A DNA stretch of 64,000 bases from Metaphire vulgaris (GCA_018105865.1 CM030865.1:5567682-5631681), one strand, 5' to 3'; positions 30,720 to 42,934 are shown, numbered from the stretch's first letter. Notes: generated by a model from the letters alone, not told the origin. Made by a program: numbers and translations.

Positions 30720-31530
30720 TCTGTCAATTGCCATCAAATTCACTTCGATAAAATCTTGATGCAGTTCAACACTCAAAATGCCAGCAGCCAAAGGTCCTGT
30801 GAAAAAAAAAACATTTCTGCAGAATCCGTCCCTTTGGTCACATCAATAATAATGCAGTGCTACCACAGAGAGGGAAGGTCTGATCTTGGAAAGACAGTCT
30901 GTGCCAACAGAACTTACCAATAAGAAAGGTCAGAAATGCACCAATAACTCACAATTTATTAACTGTGTGGGCAGTCCATGAAAATGCAATAAGCAACAAC
31001 GCTTAATACTCTCAGTATTCACGCTGGTTTTTCTTAACAGTGCTCCGCCAATGTATTGTATTTTGATGACGTCAGCACCTGAACCCATTTCAGTTTGTCA
31101 AGCAATCCTCATTTACACAAATATTCAAACTAATCACAATAGAAATTCACTTTAAGACATAAATAGGTGTCTACTACTACTTTCTGTATAGCATTTTACC
31201 AGAGCTGTTTATCCCATTTAAAAGCATAAGTCTTCTTGTAAACAAGGTAGTTCAACTGGAATATCATGTGACCGGCCATTTCAACTGCAAAAACCAGGTT
31301 TCATATTTTATCACCAGCTGCAAAACAAAAACTAACTTTCACAGACCTCAATCTCAAACAAAAGCAAATTTCTGATCAAGTTATCTACATGAAAAAGCTT
31401 AATTAAAGAAATCAAACACCAAAAAATTATAATTAAAAAAATAGACATAAACTAAAGGTAAGTCAGTAACATTTAATAACACAAATACTACTTACTAGGC
31501 AAAGAGTTCATATGCTGCTTTAAAATCTAA
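30720..31530. other. Intronic sequence between e8 and e9
   Basis: AT-rich and without recognised exon, repeat or transposon end. Confidence 0.4.
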
Positions 31531-31539
31531 AATCTAGAA

Positions 31540-31831
31540 CAGTGTTTCCCAAACTGTGGGTCACAGGGCTCATCCAAATGGCCGTGGTGTGGCACAAAAT
31601 TAGATTCAAAAGTGTCATTTTCTAACCAACACCATGCATAAAGTCACTAGCCTTGCAAAGTTGCAAGTACCCTTAGTTTAAAGAAATTTTTATACCCCCT
31701 GAAGTCCATACAAGGCTTATATTAATATGATTACTGCTTTATGCACTATTAGTTGACACAAGTTTTCAGAGTCGTGGCACGTTACAAAACCATTGAAGTG
31801 GGTTGCGGCTCCAAAAGTTTGGGAAACCCTG
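31540..31831. mobile_element. hAT-like MITE, CAGTGTTTCCCAAAC family
   Basis: Left CAGTGTTTCCCAAACTGTGG and right AAAGTTTGGGAAACCCTG are inverted ends widely seen in animal hAT MITEs. Flanks ATCTAGAA (31532 to 31539) and ATCTAGGA (31832 to 31839) match at seven of eight bases. Confidence 0.9.
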
Positions 31832-31849
31832 ATCTAGGAAACACTTAAT

Positions 31850-33490
31850 TAAGTAGGGCTATTAAGAAAGTAAATTTCTGAAGTCGTACAATTGGTGCTA
31901 AAACTGACATCCATGCACCAAGGCCAAATAATGATGCAAAAACAAGTCATTGTAATCTTGGTACTGTCAACAGTATTGGTTTCTAATAGTGCAAAAAAGT
32001 ACATTACCAGGATAACGCAAGAATCAGCATTTAGAAATACAACAGTGAATAAAATGAGGCAATATTTTTTTAAAAAACTGACTAAAGCCAATTTGTACGC
32101 ACTATTCTTGTCGAGCACAGACAATGTTTACAATGTTCTCAAAAGTATTCAGACGCTTGCAAATATTGAGCAATTGGATTAATATAGAAGTGGAATGTAA
32201 TTAACTATGATACATCAGTAAAAGAATTACCGGTAGCTAAGTGACATTAAAAATAAAATCCTCTTTTATAATATTAATTAGAAAAAATAATCATAGCCAT
32301 AATTTCCAATGATAAATAAAAAGTCTAATAAATGATAATCTAATTAGAAATAATAATAAGCTAGAAACAAACTACAATAATGAATATTAAAAATTACTAG
32401 CATTAAAAATAAATAATGAGTAAATTATAACAAAAACTAACAAATAATTAATCAATGGGATTCTAATGGCAAAATATTTTCCATCAACTTGCATAAATAG
32501 TAAATTTGATTATTATTATAAAAGAAATCTGCAAAACAGACGACCAAGAGGAATTTCATTTTCTGAGTTTCAACATTTGCAGCAATGCTTAAATGACAAT
32601 ATTTACACAATAAGACAAAAACTGGCAACATGGCTCTAAAATTTATCCTGAGAATTATAAATTTCTGAAACACTTAAAGAAGAATAAGTTTCTCAGATCC
32701 GCACATTTTATTTACTGCATTCATTTATTTTACAAATTAATTTTAAAATATATATTTTTTTTAATTTATTAGGCTAATGACTACCATAGGCTTTTAAATC
32801 ATCTACGATGAAGTTCCAGCATAAAGATGTTGCCACAGAAATGTCAGAAAAAATGACCGAATGCATACTGGCACACCTAAGAGGAACACTGAACATTTCA
32901 CGTTTCTAGGGTACGTCCAACAATCTCCCTCAATTACCACGGACTTGTGTGAAGGAGAAGATCAATAGTTTCCAACCAGGATAGCCACCACCAAAGCGAC
33001 TGGCCAAGCAAGAGCCCACTTTGCCAAGATTAATGACCGTCTCGAATAGTGCAACTATCGGTCAGACCGAAGCGACCAACGTGGAGGCGACTGTAGCTAG
33101 CCAGCAATGGAAAACCCCAAGATATACATACAGTAAGGGAGAAAATCAATAAGCCACCAGCGGATATACAGATGGAGCCAGAACGTCACAAGCAGGAGCC
33201 ATTTGCCCCTTGAATGCCGCAGTCATCGGGTAAAACATATTTGTTAATTTCGGCGTTCCTCTTGGGAGAAGAGAAAAATCTGAGAAACCAGAAGCACTCA
33301 ATTCTCTGGAGAACAGCGAGGATTAACTAACCAGACGATTTGATCAAACTATTCCTTGACAACGCCAACTCCAGAGGAAACACACGACCGTAGATCACAG
33401 GTTTATTGTAGATCACAATAAAACCTCAAATGCCCGAAAATGACTGTGCGGTCCGCGTATTTTTATAGCTTTAAAAGTCACAAAAAATTA
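31850..33490. other. AT-rich intronic block between e8 and e9
   Basis: Very AT-rich, especially 32190 to 32780. Two overlapping open frames at 31849 to 32182 on opposite strands have no known similarity. No element ends are seen. Confidence 0.4.
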
Positions 33491-33499
33491 TGTTGTTAG

Positions 33500-33711
33500 C
33501 AGTGGTGTAGCGTGGTCTTGTGCCACCCATGGCTCCTGAAAAAATGCCGCCCCCAACGGGTTTTTATTCTACCTGACAAGCAAAAAAAAGGTCATCAGCT
33601 ATAGAAAAACGGCTGACAAGTAAAAAAAGTCATCACCGCTCAATTTGTCGCCACTCCATATGTGCCGCCCATGGCTCGAGCCATAGTAGCCATTGGGACA
33701 CAACGCCTCTG
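33500..33711. mobile_element. hAT-like MITE, GTGGTGTAGCGTGG family
   Basis: Left CAGTGGTGTAGCGTGG and a worn right end. A perfect 8-base duplication GTTGTTAG lies at 33492 to 33499 and 33712 to 33719. Inside are CTGACAAGCAAAAAAAAGG and CTGACAAGTAAAAAAAG. Confidence 0.85.
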
Positions 33712-33719
33712 GTTGTTAG

Positions 33720-34420
33720 TTGACTCTGTTTGGTCAACAATAATCAATCAAGCATCTAAAATAAAGATTTCACTATTTCATAATAAAAGACGAGATAGTG
33801 AGTCAACGTTCACTCAATTACGAGATGGATTCAACGATTGCATTGATTGGGCATAAAACGACCCAAAAAGAGAGGCTCTGTGGAACTCTATCTTAATGTC
33901 CATCCGAGGTAATTTCTTTCCACTAGCATCATACCAGACTTTCCTTGGCATTATTTCTCAAATAACTTAAATCAAAAATCAGGAAATACAAGCATAAAAC
34001 AGCAAAAATGACCCAGTTGCACATTCTGTCTGGTAACTCTTAGTTGTCCACCTACTTCCTATGAAAATTAATATGAATGAGTCTTCAATATTGTACATAA
34101 AATTGAAATAAAAGTAGCAAAATCTACAGAATTTTCAAATGCAATGATCACATTTCACATGTACATTTTAACAGCCTGCACATCTACAATCTCATTTATA
34201 ATAAAAAAAATCAATTAAATTCACAGCAAAAATAGTCATAAATTTTATATGAAACTCTGAACACAATCCATGTAATAATAAGCTAAAGAACAACAAGTCC
34301 ATTCCGTAATTAATTACATCAAATGGAGCAAATAACCAGAACCAAGGTAACCAGACAAAAATTTTATTACATGACTGTAATAATAAAATAGAAAATAAAA
34401 TAAAATAAAATAGAAAAGAA
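33720..34420. other. Intronic sequence between e8 and e9
   Basis: AT-rich; nothing recognised except an AAATA-rich run near 34378 to 34410. Confidence 0.4.
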
Positions 34421-34424
34421 CTAA

Positions 34425-34735
34425 TGAATGGGTATTAGAGAAGGAGGTGTAACAAGAGAATTTTGGAGTCTATCAAAAGAAGAAAACTGTCGTACTTTGG
34501 CCACAACATGAGGAAAACAGGCACCTGTTTGAAAAGGAACTGATACAAGGCACAACTGATGGATAAAGAAAAAGGCAAAGCCAGGAGTGGAATCAGTAGA
34601 TGAAATGATAACATCATGCAATGGACTGGAAAGACAATGGATGTGGCAGACAACAGAAAACAATGGAGCAAACTCATTCATGAAGCAGGTCGACACTGTA
34701 AGCAAGGATGGCTGAAGACAAGACAAGAAAAGACA
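34425..34735 (+). mobile_element. LINE 3-prime fragment, reverse-transcriptase C terminus
   Basis: Words such as AGGAAAACTGTCGTACTTTGG and its context match the LINE fragment at 19605, ending in a run of AGACAAGAAA repeats. Frames are broken. (Only part of the shared word is quoted.). Confidence 0.55.
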
Positions 34736-35810
34736 AGAATAATAAAACTGAATACTTCTGCAAACAAAACCACGGTAACAGAAATTACATTCTGTCGGCA
34801 CAAATCCTGTCTTGTGAAAAGCAAAATTCTGATTTTCACCATTAAACAGGCAAATATTGTCTTTTGCTTGCATTTTTATTACCAGTAATTCTGAAGGACC
34901 CTAATGTAACTAAATTGAATGCCGGATCTGCCTTTCTACAACAGTTCACCCCACAATGTAATGCAACACAACAGCATTTATATAGCCATATTCTGAACAA
35001 GCACTCTGAAAAACTCCCACTGTGAGTATTTTAGCAAGTATTTCAAATTTTAACAAGGAAAAAAAAACAAAACAATTGAAATCATTTCAAAAAGAGGTTT
35101 TAGACATTCAAGATAAACAAAACAACCTATTGATTTACTGAGACACATAAAATATTATTGACTTTATTTATCATTTTTAAAACCTCCTGCTAATGAAAGC
35201 ACATTGCTTTTCAAAACAGCTCAAATGAGTGATTCTCAAACAGTGATGCCTGCACTTCCCCAAATGACCATCTCACAATATCTTTGGTGCTCAGGGCTGC
35301 TACAAGCAGCTGCTTTTGAAATGATTGATGCCCAGAACAGATAAATTAGCGATGACCATTAAACAATCTGCAACAGAACTACAGTGACTTGCACTTAATT
35401 TGACAATGAATGCACTGAATGGACTGGTTAAACTCTGCCACATTATGCAGGGCTGATCTTATCTGGAGCTGAATAGCAAATGAGTAAGTATACTGTCTAA
35501 TGTGGATAAAGTGCTACATGTCATTTGGTAGAATATGACAGCATTAAATGACATGACTGTAACCAGATTCAACTGAATGTGCTGCAAAATGGCATAACTA
35601 CAGACAGACTACAATTCTCAACAATTACTAGTTTCAAATAAAGACAGCTTCACGATATGGTCAAACTCACAATGCAAATATCCACACAAAAATCAATTCC
35701 TGTGCCTGATGAGAGCGGAAATGAAACAAATGTGTTCTCAGTTGCTCCCTAGGTGGCAGCACGGTCTGCCAAAGAGGCCATTCGTCAGAGATTCCTCAGA
35801 TTCAACATTT
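34736..35810. other. Intronic sequence between e8 and e9
   Basis: No recognised element or exon in this AT-rich stretch. Confidence 0.4.
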
Positions 35811-35812
35811 CT

Positions 35813-35864
<52 letters not shown>

Positions 35865-35925
35865 AACACACACGCACGCACGCACGCACGCACACACGCA
35901 CAAACACACATGCACGCACACACAC
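35813..35925. repeat. (CA)n with CGCA/CAAA interruptions
   Basis: A long CA run grading into ACGCACGC and ACAAACAC blocks. Confidence 0.97.
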
Positions 35926-36200
35926 AGTGCTTATTCATTAACTGATAACTATTATGATAACTATTATTAATCAATTGAAGAGCAGACTCAACGCAAAGAT
36001 TCATTCACTCATCACCACTTTCTTATCAGAGACGTCTGTGCACTTAACAACCCTGGCTGCTGGCAAACAATGTAGCCAAATGGCCTTCAAAGCAGTTCCT
36101 AAAAAATAAGCTAACACAAAGGCCAATGACAGAAGGAGACAGAATCCTTTGTGAGACTTGTGAGATTTCAAACAGATTTATTACAAGTCCTGTCAGTATT

Positions 36201-36230
36201 AGGATGATGATGATGATGATGATGATGACG
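36201..36230. repeat. (ATG)9 microsatellite
   Basis: Short ATG tract in the intron between e8 and e9. Confidence 0.9.
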
Positions 36231-36842
36231 ACTATACTATTAGATAGCTGATTGCAACAATCTATGATGCAGAGAGATCAATTTAATTCCATTCGATGGC
36301 ATAGCCTAGAATGCTGAAATTGTTTATACGGAACTCAGCAGTAAATAAGACCACACTGAAACAGAACCTGACCATTATACAGGCAATGTCATGTAATCAG
36401 AAGCATCTTATATCAACCTTTACAACCAATCCTCTGCTCAGATATATAATGACATGAAAAAAACCTCACAACTTCCCCTGCGAGGCATCTATTGATACAG
36501 AACTGCTGTATTCCGCAGCCATATGGTTACTATGACTTCACACAAACAGCTCAACATAAATGCTGCAAACGCCTACTCGAAAAGAATCTCTCAAACAACC
36601 GGCAACTTACAATCAGAGCCAGAAATCAGAAATTATCAAATACATCACTGAAACTAAAGGGAAATGGCATAGTCACGCAGACACAAGGACAGCACTCGTG
36701 CCATCGACAACGCGTTTCGATTACATTTGCATCAGCATCTGCGCAATGTCCTTCAGATTACATAAGTCCACCAGATGATCCTACTGTTGTCCTTCAATCC
36801 GTCATTCCCACTGACGACAATTGCTGGCGATGCTGCAAGTGT

Positions 36843-37142
36843 CAAATGGCATAGCCAAGAGGGGGTTCTGGAGGTTAAAACCCCCCTTGGCTGCCGAGGA
36901 AAATTTTTTTACATGGTTTTCCATACATTTTTCATTTTCGGGCATGATTTTAGGGGTCAAAACCTCCCTTGGCTGGCTGTCAATTGAAACAATTTCTAAG
37001 CGCTATAGAAAATAAAAAGAATATGAAGGTGACAACCTTTTTTTGCTTGTCAGCTGCTAAAAAATAAATTTTTTTTTAAATCCGAAGTTTGGTCACAATT
37101 GAAACCAAAACACCCCTTCCCGAAATCCTGGCTATGTCACTG
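36843..37142. mobile_element. hAT-like MITE, TGGCATAGCC family, no duplication
   Basis: Left end AATGGCATAGCCAAGAGGG and right end GAAATCCTGGCTATGTCACTG (in part) are inverted. The internal word CCTTTTTTTGCTTGTCAG is present. The flanks GCAAGTGT and ATCTATAC do not match, which may mean a recombined or eroded insertion. Confidence 0.65.
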
Positions 37143-37417
37143 ATCTATACACCAACTAGAATGAAAGAAAAAAAATTATAAACATAACATTCATTCTGTC
37201 TTATGCAAAAATACTCTCCTAAAACTCAATTTCATATAGAAATGATGAATTAATAATGAATTCTCTGAGGTTTCCAACCTAAAGTAAAACTGACATAAAA
37301 ACATAAGTGTCATGGAACTGATCCATGTTCATAGTATATGTCATAAAAACAATGCAATAGCACCACTATTTTTACTTTAGGATAATGCAAAGAGTGGTTA
37401 CGCAGTTACTAACTAAC

Positions 37418-37528
37418 CTGGTGAATTCGCTCGGTTTCCTTCAGTTTCTCTTCCCATGTTTTTCCCATTTCCTTCATCAGTTTCTCCGACTCCTCCAAAC
37501 GTTCGCGCAAATCATCGGACTTCAAACT
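37418..37528 (-). CDS. KIF13: KIF13 exon e8 (neck coiled coil)
   Basis: A 37-codon phase-0 exon: S-L-K-S-D-D-L-R-E-R-L-E-E-S-E-K-L-M-K-E-M, then T-W-E-E-K-L-K-E-T-E-R-I-H-Q. It matches LKDRLEESEKLIQEMTVTWEEKLRKTE, the first coiled coil after the motor, which supports dimerisation and autoinhibition in kinesin-3 proteins. Acceptor TTTTTCTTCAG, donor CAG followed by GTTAGT. Confidence 0.96.
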
Positions 37529-38029
37529 CTGAAGAAAAAACAAAAAAATACTTGATGAAATTAACTGGTCAACCAAAATATAAAAACCTCAGGCAGATTT
37601 TGATGCACCATACAGAGAATTGGTGTCAAAAATCACTGAAGATGATGGCATGCAGGTAATTAGTTATAGCAACTACTATGACTGTCAAAAAATATGGGAC
37701 ATGACATTTTCATACAGCAGTTTCTCCACTGAAATTTCAACAAATAAAGCCAAAATAAAAAACGTCTTATACCAGCCTATACTGAGATTTATGACAGAAG
37801 CCATCCTGTACAAATATGAGTGTCTCATTTATGCTGCAAACTACTTGATCTGCTTTCAGATAACAGATAATAACAAGTTTAAAAACCCTGCTTTTACGTC
37901 AACGGATTAAAAATCCACGTGTACTTCATATAGAAATATTAAAAGTGCCTTTCAAAATCATTATACTGCTGTTTTTCAATCTTACTTACACAAAAACCCT
38001 TTAGAGAAATAACTACATGGCATTTCATA

Positions 38030-38393
38030 CGGTTTACTGCCAATTGCTGACAATTGCTCGGTCAATTGCTCCTGACAATAACTCGCCAGTCAAATGCTAA
38101 TGAGAACAATTGCTCGCAATGCCTATTGCTCACTGATTCAAATCGCTGGAACAAAATGACAGTTAGTAGGCAAAAATGTCAACCCTAACCCTAACATTTT
38201 TGGTAAGTCTGTAATTTTAATAAAGTTTTAATTTACTGTCAATTTTTATAAAGTTATTAGATATGTAAGTTTTATAACGCTCCGTGATCAATAGGTACTG
38301 CAAGCAATTGTTCTCGTTATCATTTGACCGGCAAGTTATTGACCAGGAGCAATTGACCGGTGAGTAATTGTCAGAGAGCATTTGCCTGGATCC
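38030..38393. mobile_element. Word-array foldback element B with telomere-like core
   Basis: About 364 bases, flanked by a perfect 9-base direct repeat CATTTCATA (38021 to 38029 and 38394 to 38402). The left part repeats CAATTGCTC-like words five to six times. The right part repeats the inverse GAGCAATTGAC-like word five to six times. The core holds AACCCTAACCCTAAC (near 38181 to 38195). Length, duplication size and design match the element at 2380 although the repeated word is different. Confidence 0.75.
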
Positions 38394-38659
38394 CATTTCA
38401 TAGTTACTTAAATAACATCCATTCACTCTAATGTACACCTCTGCTCAGATATCATAATTACTTTAATTAATTTCTGCACCAGAAGCTTGAGGCCAAAGAT
38501 GATGAGATTTCTTCCTTTATGACAAGAAGAATTCTCATTAGCAGTCACGGTGCTTACATTCTCATCCTAAATCTGATGAAATCAGTGTAAAACCAATTTG
38601 CTCAAAAGCAAAAAGTATTTTCTTAGCTGCAGATACTTATATCTCATGGTATCATCTTC

Positions 38660-39164
38660 ATAATCATGGAACATGGAACGATCTACAGATAATTGTGAAA
38701 TCATCCTGTTCTCTGACATCCTCTAAGAAAAATCTTAAGACTTATTTGTTTAGAAAATCTTATACTCTTCCTCGCCTAGATTTTTAGATTGTCATTGACC
38801 CGGGAATTCGAAGTGACGTCATCGCGGCGAACCCTCTTGAGGTGATAGTGAGAGTCGGAAAATTTTTGCTGCAAAAACTGCGTGAGCTTTGAACTATCGA
38901 GAAACTGAACGATTTTTTCCCAGATTGATGACGATTATTTTTTATTGGACATTCTGACAATATAAAAATGTAATCTTGAATTTTTATATTTATTGCTGGC
39001 GCCTGACAATTCTGGAACTTTTATTTAATATGTTGAAAATAATTACGCAGTTAGCTAAATTAATTAGAAAGTTTGTCAGTTTCGACTTTATAATAATAAT
39101 ATTTTTAATGACTGTTATTTTATTTATTTTTATTGGACTCTGTAATACATAATAATAATAAAAC

Positions 39165-39197
<33 letters not shown>

Positions 39198-39200
39198 CAG
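38660..39200 (+). mobile_element. CR1-like LINE 3-prime end with (AAT)n tail
   Basis: The plus strand reads W-N-D-L-Q-I-I-V-K, then S-S-K-K-N-L-K-T-Y-L-F-R-K-S-Y and a stop, matching the C terminus of CR1-type reverse transcriptase. The tail continues through GGACTCTGTAATA to an (AAT)n tract (39148 to 39198). A shorter copy of the same end lies at 40430. The section 38780 to 39100 between them may be a separate insertion. Confidence 0.7.
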
Positions 39201-39834
39201 GAAAGTATCTTCTCACAAGTAATCACCTTCTTGGATAATATCCAAAGACTTAGTATCCACTGGACTCTGATGAATGCTTTGTTTACAAATTTCAATTTCC
39301 TTAAGTCTCTTACAATAATACATGCCCACGGCAAATACATTACTGATGGCCATTCAATTAATTATCTAAAACAGGAATATTGTAATCAAATTCCAAATAG
39401 TACAAGATAATACAGGGCTTCCCAATAGCTAAAGATCAAATTGACTAAATAATTTATACAAAACAGAAACATAATAAATAATTAATTATATTGAAAAGTA
39501 CCAGGAACCAATTATAAGCAAAGAAGAACAAACAATTAGAGGTCATAATAAGGTCAAACTGGTCATCTGACCTTGTTATCTTAACATAAGTATAGAGTCC
39601 ATGAATACTAACAGAGGACTTCAGGCAACGGAATATTTAAAAAAAGTAACATGAAATGAATAGAACAGGTTTCTGCTAATCAAAATTCCTAAAATTAAGT
39701 AACGTCTGAAAATTTAATCAAGTTCATAAGTCTGGAAACGACGATAGGCAGAAATGAAAGAATGGAGACAAGATAGACGGTTACGTACTAGTAAATTCAT
39801 TTCAAAGATTGCAAAAATTCAACATCAAATGTCA
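39200..39834. other. Intron between e7 and e8
   Basis: No recognised repeat or exon. Confidence 0.4.
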
Positions 39835-39842
39835 AATTATGC

Positions 39843-40030
39843 CAGTGGCGTAGCCAGGATTTCCGCAAGGGGGTTTTGAAAAAAATTTTGTCGATAACCG
39901 GGAAGGGTTTTCACCCCAAAATCGACAAAAATTGCCTCAAAAACTAAAAATTGCATGGGAAAACATTTTTAAAAAATTTTTTCGCCACCCAAGGGGGTTT
40001 TAACCCCCAAACCCCCTGGCTACACCACTG
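39843..40030. mobile_element. hAT-like MITE, GTGGCGTAGCC family
   Basis: Ends CAGTGGCGTAGCCAGGATT and, inverted from the right, CAGTGGTGTAGCCAGGGGG. A perfect 8-base duplication AATTATGC lies at 39835 to 39842 and 40031 to 40038. At 188 bases it has exactly the length of the MITE at 57158. Confidence 0.92.
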
Positions 40031-40082
40031 AATTATGCACATGAAAAAATAGAGGAGATAAATGAAAAGTCACATAACAGAA

Positions 40083-40085
40083 TGG

Positions 40086-40126
<41 letters not shown>

Positions 40127-40128
40127 GC
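40083..40128. repeat. (ATG)15 microsatellite
   Basis: Lies 55 bases downstream of the e7 donor. The poly-His frame on the minus strand is intron read-through, not protein. Confidence 0.95.
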
Positions 40129-40183
40129 GGTTATGGTGATGATGGCGGTGACTATTGAGCATTTGGATGATATTCCTCGGTAC

Positions 40184-40396
40184 CTGTGCCTGACTAAGCA
40201 TCTTTCTCAGCATGTCAACTTCCTCACGAAGTTCTCGAATGATTCTGGCATTTGGATCTTCGTTGACGACAGCGTGATTTACAATGCGTTTAGCTCGATC
40301 TGCGTATCGCAACGTGGACAGGGTTTCTTCGTAGTTATCAGCAGCAGGGCTCAGCGTGGCGATCATAACAGTCTTGGAATTTCCTCCAAGGTTATC
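40184..40396 (-). CDS. KIF13: KIF13 exon e7 (end of motor domain and neck)
   Basis: A 71-codon phase-0 exon: [20 protein letters not shown], then [16 protein letters not shown] and V-V-N-E-D-P-N-A with R-E-L-R-E-E-V. LGGNSKT and TLRYADRAK are near-universal kinesin words, and [10 protein letters not shown] marks KIF13. Acceptor GTTTACTAG, donor CAG followed by GTACCG. Confidence 0.98.
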
Positions 40397-40429
40397 CTAG
40401 TAAACAGAAAACTAGAAAAAAAGTAGACA

Positions 40430-40605
40430 AATCTAAAGACTTATTTGTTTAGAAAATCTTATTCTCTTCTGCCTTAGATTGTTTTCCATTATTTGAAGAC
40501 TTATTTTATTTATTTTTATTTGACTCTGTAATATGCCCTTGCTCCTGACATTTTGGTAATATGACGCACAAGAAATTGCCAGTTTAATAATAATAATAAT
40601 AAAAT
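40430..40605 (+). mobile_element. CR1-like LINE 3-prime tail
   Basis: Shares AAGACTTATTTGTTTAGAAA and CTTATT-CTCTT words with the copy at 38660, then GACTCTGTAATATGCCC and an (AAT)5 tract. It begins 34 bases upstream of the e7 acceptor. Confidence 0.6.
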
Positions 40606-41167
40606 ATCATATAATTAAATTCCAGCTTATGATTAACTGGGGCAAAATGCATCCTAATAAAAAAGGCGATTCCTATGGCAGCATTTTATCAGCTGTTTCA
40701 GCTGGAAATGATGTCAGTTTGGTCAAAGAGTTCTGCCACCAAACCACACTCTGGAGACATAAAAATTACTGTTTTTTAATCCAAAAACAGTGGATGGCAA
40801 ACGATGGTTTGTTTTTCTGAAACTTTTCATTCAAGTGACAGATATCAAAGCATTCTTGAATTTGGTCTTTGCCATTCCCACAGCACGATAAAAATTGTCT
40901 TAACACCAGATTTTCTGAACAGTGCATTAAGTCCATGAAACAAAATATTTTTAAAATAAAAAATAGCTCATGCATAAGCAATGGCATAATTGCTTGTACT
41001 TTATACCAAAACTAAAAGCTCGGCTTTTCATATCGATCATAGACTGGATAATGATAGTTTATTTCTAATTTAACAATTAAATTGTCACACAGGTAAGAGT
41101 TGAATCAGTTTTTAAAGTCAACAGTGGAAACACCTACATAATCTCCTCTACGACGAATCTTACTCAC
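40606..41167. other. Intron between e6 and e7
   Basis: No recognised element. Confidence 0.4.
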
Positions 41168-41279
41168 CTTTAGTAACCATGTCAAAACAGAATCTCTGTA
41201 TGGAACGAACTTTATTTTGCTTTTGCCTGAGACTTGGTCAGCCAGGGTAGAAATGACCAAGCCAAGAGTTGTCAAAGAC
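41168..41279 (-). CDS. KIF13: KIF13 exon e6 (motor domain)
   Basis: Reads [15 protein letters not shown], then [15 protein letters not shown]. The [13 protein letters not shown] word (helix 5 region) is diagnostic of kinesin-3 motors. The first base completes the lysine codon of e5, and the exon ends in phase 0. Acceptor TTGATTCTAG, donor AAG followed by GTGAGT. Confidence 0.97.
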
Positions 41280-42202
41280 CTAGAATCAAGCAAATCGCTC
41301 AATAATACCAAGACAAGTCCACTTGGAGGCATTCAATAAACTGAAAAACCGCCTCTGTGCTTACAATTTTTTTTTCAAATAAAAATAAAATAGGAATCTT
41401 CAGGATTGCAGAACAATTGCTATTTCAAAAATAATGATCATTCCGTAAAAACGTCGAACAGAACAGATTAATCCGGAGAAGAATGGCAGGGCATCATCAC
41501 TGCTGAAGCATTGCGGCAACATCATTCATCCCGAACACTGTTCAGAATAACTGGGCAGCGTGAAATTGGTTTTTCGTCATACTCAATCGGAAATTCAAAT
41601 TCCTTTATTTTTGGGGCCATTTGTCTGCTACTGCTACAGTTGACTAATAAATAGCCTGGGGCATTTGTCTGTCTTATACAGTACAACACAAATGAGCAAG
41701 TTCCTATAGAATAGTAGCTTTATTTCACTATAACCAAGCCCAAATGGCCTATATTGAACACAAGAAACAAGATCTAATCACGCTCGACAGTCAGAAAACA
41801 ACAAGATCAATCAAGACAAGAATCAAGAATCCAGCACAAGAATGTTCTAAGTCTCAAATAGAAGTGCAAAGCCCTCCTTATCACAGGTTACATCAAGTGC
41901 TGAACAAATGCAAAGAAAATACACAGATCTAAAAGCCATCGTCCAAGAAAATGCAACACAAGAAAAACACTACCTCTGACAAGGTCAGACAAGTTTACAA
42001 ACACAGTTTCAGACATCAGTGAACTGATAAAAATACCCTGGATCGACAAGAAACAGGAATACCAACAAGTAGCAGAAATAAAGTAAGCAGTAAAAACTTC
42101 TTTAGCAATCCATGGTAGTCGCAAGCAGCAACATTAATGGTTTATAAATGTTGCAAATCTTACAAATTACAGAATAGTTCAACATAATGCACATGCACAG
42201 AG

Positions 42203-42236
<34 letters not shown>

Positions 42237-42305
42237 ACGTGTGTGCCTGCGCGTGTGTTTGCATTGTGTTACAAGCGTTAACGTGAATAATGTTAAAAAC
42301 CTCAC
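41280..42305. other. Intron between e5 and e6
   Basis: Contains a (CA)14 run near 42211 to 42238 and no recognised transposon end. Confidence 0.45.
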
Positions 42306-42418
42306 TTGTTGATGTTGCTTCCTTCCTTCAGTCGTTCACCAACGGCCCCGGTCTTCTGGGCCCTTTCGCTGCCGGCCAAGTCTACTAAACTGATCTTGCT
42401 TACTTTCTCTCCAGAAAC
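42306..42418 (-). CDS. KIF13: KIF13 exon e5 (switch II)
   Basis: Encodes [20 protein letters not shown], then [19 protein letters not shown] is the kinesin switch II motif that senses the ATP gamma-phosphate. The preceding stretch ends in V rather than the T seen in human KIF13. Phase 0 in, two bases (AA) carried to e6. Acceptor ATGTTGTAG, donor AA followed by GTGAGG. Confidence 0.98.
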
Positions 42419-42861
42419 CTACAACATATTGACTAGGACTTTGTATCAAATTTCACCAATTAGCAAATAAGTATTCCATGATGAATGCCACTAAATATCC
42501 TACAAGACATGTACCGGTACAATAACAAGCATCACTTCCAAGTAACAAATAACAAAACTTGCTCAAGAACAGTTTCAATTCAATTGATATAGAAACCTGT
42601 ACCATCACAAGAATACTATCATTTTGGGCCTTTCAGTCAATTAATCAAAAGGAACCAGAAATGCTCCTGGCTTAACATATCTGTGGGCCAAATTGGCCCT
42701 TATTAAAATTAGATGGCCTTAGGATATGAGATTTATCAACTGACTTCTTGGTCTTCTCCAGCTGAGAAAATTTATTCCATAGATTTAGCTTCTTGCTTGT
42801 CTTTATTATTTGTTGATTGGGATGTGTCTCCATTATACATTTCCTCAAATTTATCATTAAT

Positions 42862-42879
<18 letters not shown>

Positions 42880-42896
<17 letters not shown>

Positions 42897-42899
42897 TAT

Positions 42900-42934
<35 letters not shown>
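42880..42934. repeat. (ATT)n then (AGT)n compound microsatellite
   Basis: Followed by ATTTATATAGCACTATAT, a junction word also present at 19930 that marks retroposon tails. Confidence 0.93.

Noticed and set aside
38181..38195. A true telomere
   Set aside because: Only two to three units, inside an element with a target duplication. The same holds at 2540 and 51432.
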